The translations under genes were made by a program, and so were the position numbers. Positions 25,571 to 37,021 of a stretch of 64,000 nucleotides of DNA are shown here, one piece after another; the first letter of the stretch is position 1, and every line of letters starts with the position of its first letter. The stretch lies in contig NW_006921532.1 of assembly GCF_000340215.1 (NCBI RefSeq), forward strand, positions 5,430,573 through 5,494,572, given 5' to 3'. Below the pieces are notes generated by a model. It saw only the letters and a list, made by a program, of their open reading frames with translations, ran no database searches and was not told the origin of the DNA. Source of the stretch: Pseudocercospora fijiensis CIRAD86 (Eukaryota > Ascomycota > Dothideomycetes > Mycosphaerellales > Mycosphaerellaceae).

Positions 25571-26794
25571 ATTACTATCTAGGCCTAGGAACAATGCTAC
25601 CCCTAGGGTGCTATTAGCTAACTAATTAGAGGCAAGCAATTGTTAGTAATAAGGGACAATAAGACTATACTACTATAGAATCCACCTCTTTACTAGCGTA
25701 CCCTATAGGTCCCCCTCTTATTTCTTCCTTCTAACGAGGCCTCGAGGCCTAGGCGATCGGCGAAGGCAGCGCGCGCGTAAACGGATAGTGTTAGTAATAA
25801 TAATAATGCCGACGGCGTTACGCTCGTGCTAAATAGCGACACGGCCGGCGCGGCTATGTTAGTAACGGTGTTACGGAGTGTGTCGCTAGTTAAAGCGTCG
25901 CCGGACGAAGAAGGAAATTAGAAGTAAGGTAAAGTTAGCACTAAGACGGCTAGCGCCGCTATTGTTAACATTACTTGCTATTGCCGCTGCGCCGTAGGCA
26001 TAACCTTACCTACACTACGAGCCTAAGGCACCTTTAATCAAACTTTAATTAAAAGCTTTAAGCCTATTAAAGGTTTAATTAAAACTTTGAGGCTAAGTTA
26101 AAACTTTAACTAAGTTAAAAGATTAAGCGACTAATAGACTAACTAAGGGCAAAACTATAGAGCTAAGCTAGCCGGGGTCGATCTTGCGGACAATAGGTTA
26201 CTCCTCGATCTATCTAACTCTTTAAGCGAGGCGAACCTCTACTACTGCACTTATAATAGCCTTTACCTATAGAAACTAGAAGAACTAAGTTTTTTAAAAA
26301 GATATAATTAGTTAATACTTAAAGGCTACCAAACCTGACTAATTAGGGCTAGTAAAACTACGACAGTAAATAATAGCCCTCGTAATAATAAGAACAACCC
26401 TCGGAACGGACAAACCCTCGGAAGCGGACATTGCTAGGTCTTTTAAGAGTAGACGCAAAGAACTCGGTACGACATTACTTAGAACGGAGGCAGGGCTGCA
26501 ATACCTCGTACGTCTACCTATTATAGTAGGGAAGACGCGCTTGTATTATAATTAGTCGATAGTCTCTAATTCTTATAGTTATATATTACTTTATTGTATA
26601 CAAGGATAGCGTAGTTAGAGTTAGACATTGTATTGTATTAGAGGTAAGGTTTAACATAGTTATATAATCGGTGATCGCGTATTTAATTCAGCGCGGACTA
26701 AGAAGCTTGCTAGACCTGCTAAGTTAGTAGCGACAGAGGTTGAGAATAGAACATAGACCGGCTACGAGGGCGCGGCCTTTAGAAGGGAAGCGTA
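25571..26794 (+). other. 3' non-coding region of copy A
   Basis: About 1.2 kb between the chromodomain end and the 3' LTR with no recognisable gene. It has an A/T-rich patch (about 26035-26135) made of variants of AAACTTTAATTAAA, and the polypurine tract at its end. Copy B has the same region but lacks part of the sequence around 26290-26370. Confidence 0.6.
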
Positions 26795-26991
26795 TGTTAG
26801 GACTAAAGAGGTTACACGTAATTAGTATATAACTAGGCTCGAGTAAAGCTAGGGTCTCGATGCCTTAGGCAGGGCTTAGCGCTTAGCGTTAGGCTAACTA
26901 GCCTGCCTTCCTCCCTCTCCTCTTAGATCTCTATCGAATACTACCTGTACCTACTACCACCCTATCTACCTACTAACATACCCTTCTTACA
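26795..26991 (+). repeat. 3' LTR of copy A
   Basis: 197 bases, TGTTAGG...CTTACA, keeping the canonical TG and CA ends. The 11-mer ATCGAATACTA is at 26933-26943. It is followed by the target duplication TAGAC. Confidence 0.95.
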
Positions 26992-27986
26992 TAGACTTAC
27001 TATACGCCTTGTAGGTAGTACTTGCTATAAGTGTTCCGACTCGGAAAGAACTACTTACTATAGATATTTCGAATAGTACTCGCTATAGGTATTCCGGATA
27101 GCAATTACTATAGGCGCATTCCGGCTCGCTATAGACGTTTTTTAGGGCACTCGTAGTAGGCGTTATATAGGGTACTTGCTATAAATAGTTCGAATACTAT
27201 TTAGCTATAGGCGTTTTAGATAGTATTTGCTATAAGCGTTCCGGATAGTACTACTCGCTTTAGGCCTTCCGGGTAGTACCTAATATAAGTATTTAGTTTC
27301 GGATTAGACTTAGACTTACTATATATATTCCGGATAAGACTTTCTATAAGCGTTTTAAATTAGACTTGCTATACGCGTTCCGGCCTATATAGGACTAACT
27401 ATACTAAGCGTTTAAAATAAGGCTTATCCTACGCGTTCCGGATAGTACTACTCGCTATAGGTATTCTATAGAGTACTCGCTATAGGCGTTTTATAAGGTA
27501 CTCGTAGTAGGCGTTATATAGGGTACTTAGCGCTCGCTATAAGCAGTTCGAATACCTATAAGCGTTTCGGATTAGACTTGCTATACGCGTTCCGGTTTAT
27601 ATAGAACTAACTATACTAAGCGTTTAAAATAAGGCTTGTTCTACGCGTTCCGGATAGTACTACTCGCTATAGATATCTTAGATAGTTACCGCTATAGGCG
27701 TTTCGAATATTACTACTCGCTATAGGCGTTTTTAGTAGTATTTACTATAAGCGTTTCGGATATAACTTGCTATAAGTATTCTAAATAGTACTTACTATAG
27801 GTATTTTAGAAAGTACTACTTACTATAAGCGTTCGTAATAGTACTTACTATTAGCGTTCTATTTTAGACTTACTATACGCGTTTCGGATAGTACTTACTA
27901 TACGCGTTCTAGATAAGACTTAGTATAGGCGATCCGTATTAGAGTTACTATATAGCGCGTTCTAAATAAAACTTAGTATAGGCGTT
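26992..27986. repeat. minisatellite array, segment between the two LTR elements
   Basis: This is the rest of a 1132-bp higher-order repeat unit that copy A split (19707-19848 plus 26997-27986). The unit recurs uninterrupted at 35119-36250. Its last ~145 bases match 19562-19706 better than they match the end of the second unit. Confidence 0.92.
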
Positions 27987-28182
27987 TGTGAGAAGGGTTA
28001 TATTAGCAGGTAGATAGGGTAGTAGTAAATTAGTCTAGTATTCGATAGCGATCTAGGAGGAGAGGGAGGAAGCCAGAAGAGCTCGCCTAAAGCCAGCGCC
28101 AAGCCCTGCCTAAGGCACTAAGACCCTAGCTTCACTTAGCCTAGTTACATACTAATCACGTATAGCCTCTTTAGCCCTAATA
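27987..28182 (-). repeat. 3' LTR of copy B
   Basis: 196 bases; on the + strand it begins TGTGAGAAGGG and ends CCCTAATA, the last two bases being RIPped from CA. Confidence 0.93.
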
Positions 28183-29429
28183 TACGCTTCCCTTCTAAAG
28201 GCCGCGCCCTCGTAGCCTGTCTATGTTCTACGACCTCTATTGCCGCTAACTTAGCAAGTCTAATAAGCTGCTTAGCCCGCGCTAAATTAAACACTTAACT
28301 ACCTAATTATGTAACTATATTAAACCTCACCTCTAAATAGCACAATATATAACTCTAACTGCGCTATCTCTATATACAATAAACTATAAAGTAATATATA
28401 TCTATAAGAACTAAAGGCCTTCGACTAGTTATAATACGAGCGCGTCTTCCCTGCTACAATAGGTAGACGTACGAGGTATTATAGCACTGCCTCCGTTCTA
28501 AGTAATATCGTATCGAGTTCTTTGCGTCTACTCTTAAAAGACCTAGCAATGTCCGCTTCCGAGGGTTGTCCGCTCCCGAGGGTTTGTTCTTGTTATTACG
28601 AGGGCTATTATTTACTTTTTAGAAAAAAAAACATAGCTCGTCTAGTTTCTATAGGTAAAGGCTATTATAAGTGCAGTAGTTAAGGTTCGCCTCGCTTAAA
28701 GGGTTAGAAAGATCGAGGAGTAACCTATTGTCCGCAAGATCGACCCCGGCTAGCTTAGCTCTATAGTTTTGCCCTTAGTTAGTCTATTAGTCGCTCAATC
28801 TTTTAACTTAGTTAAAGTTTGACTTAGCCTTAGAGTTTTAATCAAACCTTTAATAGGCTTAAAGCTTTTAATTAAAGTTTTAATTAAAGGTGCCTTAGGC
28901 TCGTAGTATAGGTAAGGTTATATCTATAGGCGTAGTAACAATAGCAAGTAATGTTAATAATAGCAGCGCTAGTCGTCTTAGCGCTAACTTCACCTTCTTC
29001 TAATTTCCTTCTTTAACTAATAATAACTTAGCAACACCGTTACTAATATAGTTATATCCTTCCTTTCTTAAACAATAACACACTCCGTAATACTATTACT
29101 AATATAGTCGCGCCGGCCGCGCCGATTGCCTAGGCCTCGAGGCCTTAATAGAATGAAGGAATAAGAGGGGGACCTAAATACTAGAAGAAGGGCCTCGTAG
29201 GGCGCGTTAGTAGAGAGGTGGTTTCCTAAAAGAGTAGCGAATAGTTAACGCGTTATAGCGCGCTTATTGACACTTAGTGCGCGTTTACTATAGTAGTGTA
29301 GTCTTATTGTCCTTTGTTGCTAACAATTGCTTGCCTCTAATTAGTTAGCTAATAGCACCCCGGGGGTGGCATTGTTCCTAGGCTTAGTAGTAACATTATA
29401 GGCATTATAAGCTCTTAGCCTTCTTTATG

Positions 29430-32400
29430 TTCTTTACGCTGGTCTAATACTTATCTAACAACTTAGTTATATCCTCAAACGAGTCTTTAGCCTCTTATAA
29501 GTCCTATTTAGGTAAATAGCCTTGCTATTTTAACAGGTACTCCTTCTTGCCCTGCCTAGTCCGATGCTTTAGTATACGCTCTATAGACTACAGTTCTTTA
29601 CTATTAGCTAAGACTTCTTCTAACTTAGTAGGCGCTTTATCGCCTTCGCGCTAGTAGTATAGTTTAAGGAGGGAGATATAGAAGGTATTATAGATAGTGT
29701 AATAAGGTAGAAGCTATAACTGGTAGGCCTAACTATTGCCCTTCGGTTCTCGGATGCGAAATGGGCTAATATATCTTAGTGCGAGCTTAGGCCTTGTTTT
29801 ACTATTAGGCGATAGGTATTTGCGGATGCGGAGGTTCTTAGTACTAAGTATAACTATATCGCCTTGTTTAAAGGTTATTAGTATATAACGCTTATCGTAG
29901 TAGGCCTTTTAGTATTCTTAAGCCTTTATCAACTTCTTAGCTATCTTAGTATAGATTTCTCGCATCTTCCGGACACGTTCTATTGCCGCTAGTGTCTCTA
30001 GTACTTAACGCGCTTCCCTTTCCTTACGCTCGGCCTCGAGCGAGGTAAATAGATCTTGTAGTAACGCGGCGTTTTAACCTATTATAGCTATGTATAGTGA
30101 AACCTTAGTTAATAAGTGTATACTATTGTTATATACGAATTCTGTAGGCTATAGGAGATTAACCCAATCCTTAGGATTCTCGTTAATGTAACTGCGTAGG
30201 TACTGCTATAGGGTAGCATTCTATCTCTCTATTTGACCGTTAGTCTGTAGATAGAAGGCTGTTAATAGCCGATGCTTCAGTCTTAGCTATAGGCATATTT
30301 CGCTCTAATAGTGCGATATAAATGTCGAGCCCCTATCGGAGACTATCCCCTTAGGGGTTCCCTAATAGGTATAGAAGATGTTAGTCTATAGCGCCTCTAC
30401 TATATTAATAGCAGTCTAATCCTTGCGAGTAGGAATATAGCGAGCACCCTTAGTAAATCGGTCTATAATAACTAGTATAGCGTTAAAGACGTCTTTGCTT
30501 CCTCTTCGCTTAGTAGGGGGAAGACCTATAATAAAGTCTATTATAAGCTCTACAAAAGGCTTCTTTAGAATAGGGAGTGAAGACAACTCGCTAAATAGTA
30601 AGTACTTTAGTGCTTTAACTCGCTAGCATACTGCATAGGTCTATATATACTCCTTTATGTACCGTTTACTATTTAGCTAGTAGTATATGCGCGATAGTAG
30701 CTCGTGCGACCTCTCTATGCTATAGTAACTAGCGAGCTTACTATTATAGTGCCTCTTTAAAAGCTCTTGTCTAATCGATTGTTTAGCGGGGATATAGTAT
30801 CTACCCTTAAACTTTAAGTAACCTTTGTCGTCGATCGACTAACTATTACTCTTGCTAGATCGAGTCGCCCGCCTACTTATAAGCCTATTAATACGCTCGA
30901 CAGCAAAGGCGTCCCTCTACTAAGCACGCAACAGCTTATCTATAAACGATTAACTATCCCTATTTGCAAGGTTATTTAATAGTACCCGTACTATCGAACG
31001 AGGTACGTATTATATATATCTAATAGCACTAGCAGCCGGAACTACTACAACCTCTTCTATAGTACTGTCGCTATATAGACTATTACTATAGATAGCAATG
31101 TCCTTAATTGAGTTACTACAGCTCGAGCGATCTACGTCCTTCTTAACGTATACTAGAAGAACGACAACTCCGCTATAGTATTTGTTGCCGCCGCGGGGTC
31201 CGGAAGTCCGCTTATCCTACGCTTGCTTATTAATAATACGGGCTATAGCAATCTTATACTATAGGGTTAGAAACAATGAATTAATATGCTAAGTCTCGCT
31301 ATCGTAATTAGGTCGCCTCGATAGGCTATTAGCAGGGTTGCTTACGCCTAGCCGATATAATATATTAAAATCAAACCTAGCGAGGTAGACGGCCTATCTA
31401 GCCTGTCGACCTATAACCCTAGTAACCTTAGTAATGCTACGGAGGTTGTTATAGTCTGTATAGACCTAAATAGTGTGCTATGCACTATCGAGATAGTGCC
31501 TCTAATGTTTAAAGGCCTCGATAATAGCTAGGAGCTCTTACTCGTAGGTCTCGTAGCGACGCTCTATATCGATTATCTTTCGTAAAAAGAAGGCAATTAG
31601 GTACTAGTAGGTATTATTAGCCTACTATAATATAATAGCTGATATAGCGAACTATAAAGCGTTAGTCTCAACTCGGATCTGTTTGCTTAGTACGAAATAG
31701 TATAATAAGGGGACTTTAGTAAAGCGTTGCTTTAGACCGTTAAAAGCGGCTTATGTCTTATTAGTCTATTTGAACTCTCTAGACGGGTTGGCCTTAGTTT
31801 TAGTAAGCTTAGTTAGTAGCATTATATGCCTCGAATAGTCCTTAATAAATCGGCGATAGAAGTTAGTAAAACCGAGGAACGACTGCAGCTCCTTAATTAA
31901 CGTAGGGATAGGCTACTTAGTAATAGTTTTAATCCGATTAGGATTAGCCTTAATACCCTTAGTTAATACGAGGAAACTAAGGAAGGCTACCTCCTTAGTA
32001 GTAAAGGTGCATTTAGAAGGCTTGTAATATAGTCTATAGGCTCGTAGGCGATCGAGCACCTTACGGACTATAGCCTAGTACTCCGCAATATTAGGTAAAT
32101 ATATATAAACTAGGATGTTATCTAGGTAAACTATATAGAGGTAATCTAATAGGCCTAATAGGGCCCGATTAATATAGGACTAGAATGTAGTAGGGGCATT
32201 AGCTAGCCTAAATAGCATAACTAAGTACTCGAAATAGCTATAGCGAGTGCGAAAGGCTATCTTCTATTTATCGCCCTTACGAATACGAATGCGATAGTAC
32301 GCATCCTTAATATCTAGTGTAGTGTAGTAGTAGGCACTAGAAAGGCGGTCGAGGGTCTTATTAATAAGCGGGAGTAGATAGCGGTCTTTAATAGTAATAG

Positions 32401-33280
32401 CGTTAAGTCTACGGTAATTAACGTATAACCGTAGGCTACTATCCTTCTTTAGAACAAACAGGATTGGTGCACTAGCAGGGCTGTTACTATACCGAATACG
32501 GCTATTAGCTAGGTTTTCCTCTAGGTACTTACGCAACATAGTAAGCTCTCGCTTACTAAGGTTGTAGAGGGGGCTAAAAGGAACCTCCTTACCCTCTATA
32601 ATATTAATCTTATAATCCGTCTCCTTAAATATAGGCAATGTCGATGCTAGGTAGTATTCAAATATATTAATATAGGTCTCTCGGATAGGCTCTAGTACAC
32701 GAGCAAGCTAATTAGGATTATTAGGGGGCACAGGTTCGTCGTTATTACTACCGAGTAGGTCGGCAGTCGGATTAGCTAAGGCAGGTGTTAGGTTGCTAAT
32801 AAATAGGACCCTAATATCGTTAGGGTACTCGCTAACATTAATGTGTTTAATGTCCTCTTTCCTAGCGATTCTAAATCGCTACTTCTAGAGGCCTAGGTCT
32901 GTAGCTACAGCGTAGTACTTAAGAATAGGGTTGCTAATAATAATAGTAGCTCCCCTATATAGGTTATCTATATCTACTACGTAGGCAGTAAAGTCTAGTA
33001 GGCGTTTATTTCCGAGGTCGTCCTTTAGAGCTATAGGAATATAGTAGGCCCTATAGATTAAGTGCCGAGCGTTATTAAACCAAGCAAGGGTTGGCAGGTT
33101 AGTCTTCGGCAGTTGTCGAAGGTCTAATTGCTTAGCTAGGCGATAGCTAATAAGGGCACTAACTAAATTTCCTAGATCTAGTATAACCTTAGTTTAATAG
33201 GTAGTGCCCTTCGTGTCCTATATAAGGTAGGAGCGTGTTATAGCTAGCACAATGTCGATAGTCTTACGCCGTACGAGGCT
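29430..33280 (-). pseudogene. pol relic, copy B
   Basis: Collinear with the copy A pol relic. The longest open part is the reverse transcriptase N-terminal region (32264-32638). The active site again reads YLDN (complement of 32117-32128) and the RNase H Asp is again Asn (complement of 31661-31663). The chromodomain end lies near 29440-29600. Stops are mainly TAG/TAA, many at the same codons as in copy A. Confidence 0.88.
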
Positions 33281-34700
33281 AACAGTTAGTGCGGCGCTTA
33301 CTCTTTTTTCGAAGGTTAGCCTATAGGGGTAGCGTTAGCCGCTAAGAGGTGCTTTCGGTATTTAGCGGAAGTACGGTCAATTCGGGCCTAGTCCTTAGGT
33401 TTGTCGCATTAGCCTAGTAGATAGCTAGTACTATTACAATTAAAGCACTTCAACCCGGTTAGTAGACTACCGTAGCTGTTATTATTATTAGTAGAGCGGT
33501 TAGTATTATAGGGATACGAGCCCCTTCTACGGCCCCTATCGCGGCCTCCTCTATATAGCCGCCGGCTACGGCCTCTTCTACGGTTATTGTTACTGTTCCT
33601 ACTGTTAGTATTGTTGTCCTAGTAGGAACCTTAGTTTCCTCCGCGGCTACGGTTGCTACGGTTAGTACTAGCTAGTCGGATCCTCGATTCTAGTCGTTAT
33701 TAGAGCTAAACAGCCCGTTCGGCTGTTTCTACTTCGACTATAAATTAAATACGTATTAGATTAGCTTATTCGAATACACGGCGACGGTCTAATTCGAGGA
33801 TAAGTTCCTATCTAAGCTTAGGGCGTATTTCCGAGATCTATATAGAATTAGTCTTAGGCGGAAGGTCGTCTTTAAGGGTTTTTAAATAGGCTTCAAATAA
33901 GCGAGCCGATTAATTAGTCTTCTATTTAGCTCGAAGATACAGGTCCTAAGTATATTGTTACCTTAGTATAGGGTTTCTAAGGGTATCTAGTATAATAGTT
34001 TTATAGGTCTGCTACTAAATAGTAGTCTAGTTATTAAGGGAGTCGAAATGGTTATCCTATGTGCGCTTTAGGTCGCTATTGATATACTACATAGCGTAGA
34101 CAACTAATAAATAGTCGTCTAGAAGAGCCCTCGGCGTATTTCGCTAGTTAAGCTCGCAATTACGTATATAATCGTTGTATTGCTTGCGACTAGAGCCGTT
34201 AAACACGGTATAGTCCTTAAGTTTAGCATCCTTCTTTTAGATAGGTAGTAAAGAAGGTCCTGCTGTTGGCTTAGCAGTAGTTGTTAGAGATTCCTAGAGG
34301 CGACGAATCTCGAGAAGATTATCCTTTAGCTATTGTTCTTAACGCAAGGTAGTAAGCCTGTTTTAGGTAGCTTCTTAAAGTCTCGCTACTAGCTAGGGAC
34401 TAAAGGCTAGTTAGCTATATCGACGGTTAACAATATTGTTAAGAATGTCGTCGACAGGCAATTCTAGGTCGTTACCTAGAATTATAGGTTCTTCTTTAAT
34501 AGGTCCTATAGTAGGCTCTTCGGTAGGAGGCACTTTAGTAGCAGGCTCTTTAGCAGGTACTTTAGTAGGCACTATGCTACTAGCGTTGTCGTTGCTAGCG
34601 CTACTAGCGGCAGCACGGTTATTGTTTCGTAATAAACCGGCTATTATAAGGGGCGACACTAATAATATATTATTAGCCCCTAAGATACGGATATAGCGGA
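33281..34700 (-). pseudogene. gag relic, copy B
   Basis: Collinear with the gag relic of copy A: a Pro/Thr/Lys/Glu-rich N-terminal part (about 34411-34659), a basic Arg/Gly/Asn stretch (about 33500-33680) and the remains of the zinc knuckle near 33430. The N-terminal repeat is shorter than in copy A. Frame is broken by RIP stops and indels. Confidence 0.8.
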
Positions 34701-34916
34701 ATTAGTAGATATCGGCCTAGTATACTTGACTTAGTATAATAGGCCGTATAGAAGGCCTTGCTTAATAATTAGTACGGTTGTTTCGATAGAATAGTGCGTA
34801 TAGGTCCCGTTCTTCGGGCGTAATATAGTTAGATTAGTCTTGTTCGTAGCTATACCGCTAAAAGCTTGAAATAAGAACTATCTAGCTGCTGCCCTTAAAG
34901 GGTAGATCGAATACTA

Positions 34917-35113
34917 TATAAGAAGGGTTATATTAGTAGGTAGATAGGGTGGTAGTGAATTGGTCTAGTATTCGATAGCGATCTAGGAGGAGAGGGAGGA
35001 AGGTAGGAGAGTTAGCCTAACGCCAAGCGCCAAGCCCTGCCTAAGGCACTAAGACCCTAGCTTCACTTAGCCTAGTTATATACTAATCACGTATAGCCTC
35101 TTTAGCCCTAACA
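34917..35113 (-). repeat. 5' LTR of copy B
   Basis: 197 bases. On the + strand it begins TATAAGAAGGG (RIPped TG) and ends CCCTAACA. The self-priming 11-mer complement is at 34966-34976. Confidence 0.95.
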
Positions 35114-36740
35114 GCGTTATAGATAGTAGTACTAACTGTTAGCGCTCCGGATTAGACTTGCTATACGCGTTCCGAATAGTACTTAGTATTATAAGCGTTC
35201 TAAATTAGAATTCCTATAGTTGTTTTCGATTAAAGTTGCTATAAGCGTTTTGAATTAGACTTACTATACGCCTTGTAGGCAGTACTTGCTATAAGTGTTC
35301 CGACTCGGAAAGAACTACTTGCTATAGATATTTCGAATAGTACTCGCTATAGGTATTCCGGATAGCAATTACTATAGGCGCATTCCGGCTCGCTATAGAC
35401 GTTTTTTAGGGCACTCGTAGTAGGCGTTATATAGGGTACTTGCTATAGATAGTTCGAATACTATTTAGCTATAGGCGTTTTAGATAGTATTTGCTATAAG
35501 CGTTCCGGATAGTACTACTCGCTTTAGGCCTTCCGGGTAGTACCTAATATAAGTATTTAGTTTCGGATTAGACTTAGACTTACTATATATATTCCGGATA
35601 AGACTTTCTATAAGCGTTTCAAATTAGACTTGCTATACGCGTTCCGGCCTATATAGGACTAACTATACTAAGCGTTTAAAATAAGGCTTATCCTACGCGT
35701 TCCGGATAGTACTACTCGCTATAGGTATTCTATAGAGTACTCGCTATAGGCGTTTTATAAGGTACTCGTAGTAGGCGTTATATAGGGTACTTAGCGCTCG
35801 CTATAAGCAGTTCGAATACCTATAAGCGTTTCGGATTAGACTTGCTATACGCGTTCCGGTTTATATAGAACTAACTATACTAAGCGTTTAAAATAAGGCT
35901 TGTTCTACGCGTTCCGGATAGTACTACTCGCTATAGATATCTTAGATAGTTACCGCTATAGGCGTTTCGAATATTACTACTCGCTATAGGCGTTTTTAGT
36001 AGTATTTACTATAAGCGTTTCGGATATAACTTGCTATAAGTATTCTAAATAGTACTTACTATAGGTATTTTAGAAAGTACTACTTACTATAAGCGTTCGT
36101 AATAGTACTTACTATTACCGTTCCGAATTAGACCTACTATACGCGTTCCGGATAGTACTTACTATACGCGTTCCGGATAAGACTTAGTATAAGCGTTTCG
36201 GATTAGAATTACTATATAGCGCGTTCTAAATAAAACTTAGTATAGGCGTTATAAATAGTAGTACTAACTATTAGCGCTCCGGATTAGACTTACTATACGC
36301 GTTCCGAATAGTACTTAGTATTATAAGCGTTCTAAATAAGAATCCCTATAAGTGTTTTAGATTAAAATTACTATAGGCGTTTTAGATTAGACTTAGTATC
36401 CGCCTTATAGGTAGTACTTACTATACGCCTTATAGGTAGTACTTACTATAAGCGTTCTAACTCGGAAAGAACTACTTACTATAGATATTTCGAATAGTAC
36501 TCGCTATAGGTATTCCGGATAGTAATTACTATAGGCATATTCCGGAAGTAGTTACTATAGATATTTAAGACTATCTTGCTATAAGCGTTCCTAATAGTGC
36601 TCGCTATAAGCGTTTCTAAATAGTGCTTTCTAATATCTATAACGCGTTCCGGATTAATATTACTTTTTAGTATTAGCGTTTTAGATATAACTTACTATAC
36701 GCGTTTTAGATTAGGCCTACTATAGGCGTCTAGATAAGAC
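35114..36740. repeat. minisatellite array, right part with 1132-bp higher-order unit
   Basis: 35119-36250 is a second, uninterrupted copy of the 1132-bp unit that copy A split; the lengths are identical. A third, more diverged and shorter copy follows from 36251 to about 36560, then irregular 25-bp units. In the second unit the site of copy A's insertion is intact, with a single TAGAC at 35256-35260. Confidence 0.93.
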
Positions 36741-36749
36741 TTTAGCTAC

Positions 36750-36798
36750 TCGTCGCCTTAGGCTTCTCGTGTGGCTCTTCGAGCCACATAAGCCCTAG
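36750..36798 (+). other. Helitron 3' terminus (hairpin + CTAG), not RIPped
   Basis: The hairpin TGTGGCTC-TTC-GAGCCACA (36770-36788), a 6-nt spacer and CTAG (36795-36798) are followed by T. It aligns without gaps over 29 bases with 12898-12926; most differences are the C-to-T or G-to-A changes expected from RIP. The preceding CTCGTCGCCTTAG is also shared. Composition changes to ordinary host DNA at the next base, so this is the right edge of the repeat block. Confidence 0.82.
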
Positions 36799-37021
36799 TG
36801 ATCAGTGATGAGCTGGTGTACGAATGTAAACCCTTGTTTGCCAGGGTCGGTGGTATGCGAAAGTGGCTTCGCACAAAATCGCCGTCTTGGGTTCACTCGT
36901 TCAAATGTTCAAGTTTGTACAGTCACAGTACACCCCGCTGCCGATATCGCTTGGAATTGCTGTGTATGGTGGCTGGTGAGTAGACTGTTCTCTTCAAAGT
37001 GCTCTATATATATGTTTGTGT

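Larger units (their letters stand above)
19849..26991 (+). mobile_element. Ty3/gypsy chromodomain LTR retrotransposon, copy A
   Basis: A 7143-bp element with two 197-bp LTRs (19849-20045 and 26795-26991), an 11-nt self-complementary primer site next to the 5' LTR, gag and pol relics, and a purine tract AGAAGGGAAG (26781-26790) just before the 3' LTR. It is flanked by a perfect 5-bp duplication TAGAC (19844-19848 and 26992-26996). The two LTRs differ by about a dozen changes, all transitions and mostly in CA/TG context, so nearly all divergence looks like RIP and the insertion may be fairly young. Domain order PR-RT-RNaseH-IN-chromodomain places it among chromoviruses. Confidence 0.95.
27987..35113 (-). 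mobile_element. Ty3/gypsy chromodomain LTR retrotransposon, copy B
   Basis: Same family as copy A, in the opposite orientation, 7127 bp. LTRs are 34917-35113 (5', in element sense) and 27987-28182 (3'). It is flanked by a perfect 5-bp duplication GCGTT (27982-27986 and 35114-35118). The 11-nt primer site ATCGAATACTA (34906-34916 on the + strand) abuts the 5' LTR, and its complement lies in both LTRs (34966-34976 and 28036-28046). A purine tract on the minus strand (28187-28196) precedes the 3' LTR. Its different target duplication shows it inserted independently of copy A. Confidence 0.95.
12927..36798 (+). mobile_element. candidate second, minisatellite-filled Helitron carrying nested LTR elements
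   Basis: The segment begins TCTATAATA directly after the CTAG of the first Helitron and ends in the same family 3' terminus at 36770-36798. Inside are a short GC-rich leader, the 25-bp minisatellite array, and two LTR retrotransposons with their own target duplications. No Rep or helicase is visible, so if it is one element it is non-autonomous. Alternative: the 3' terminus belongs to one large composite and the array grew within it. The 3' end is well supported; the 5' end is inference. Confidence 0.5.
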
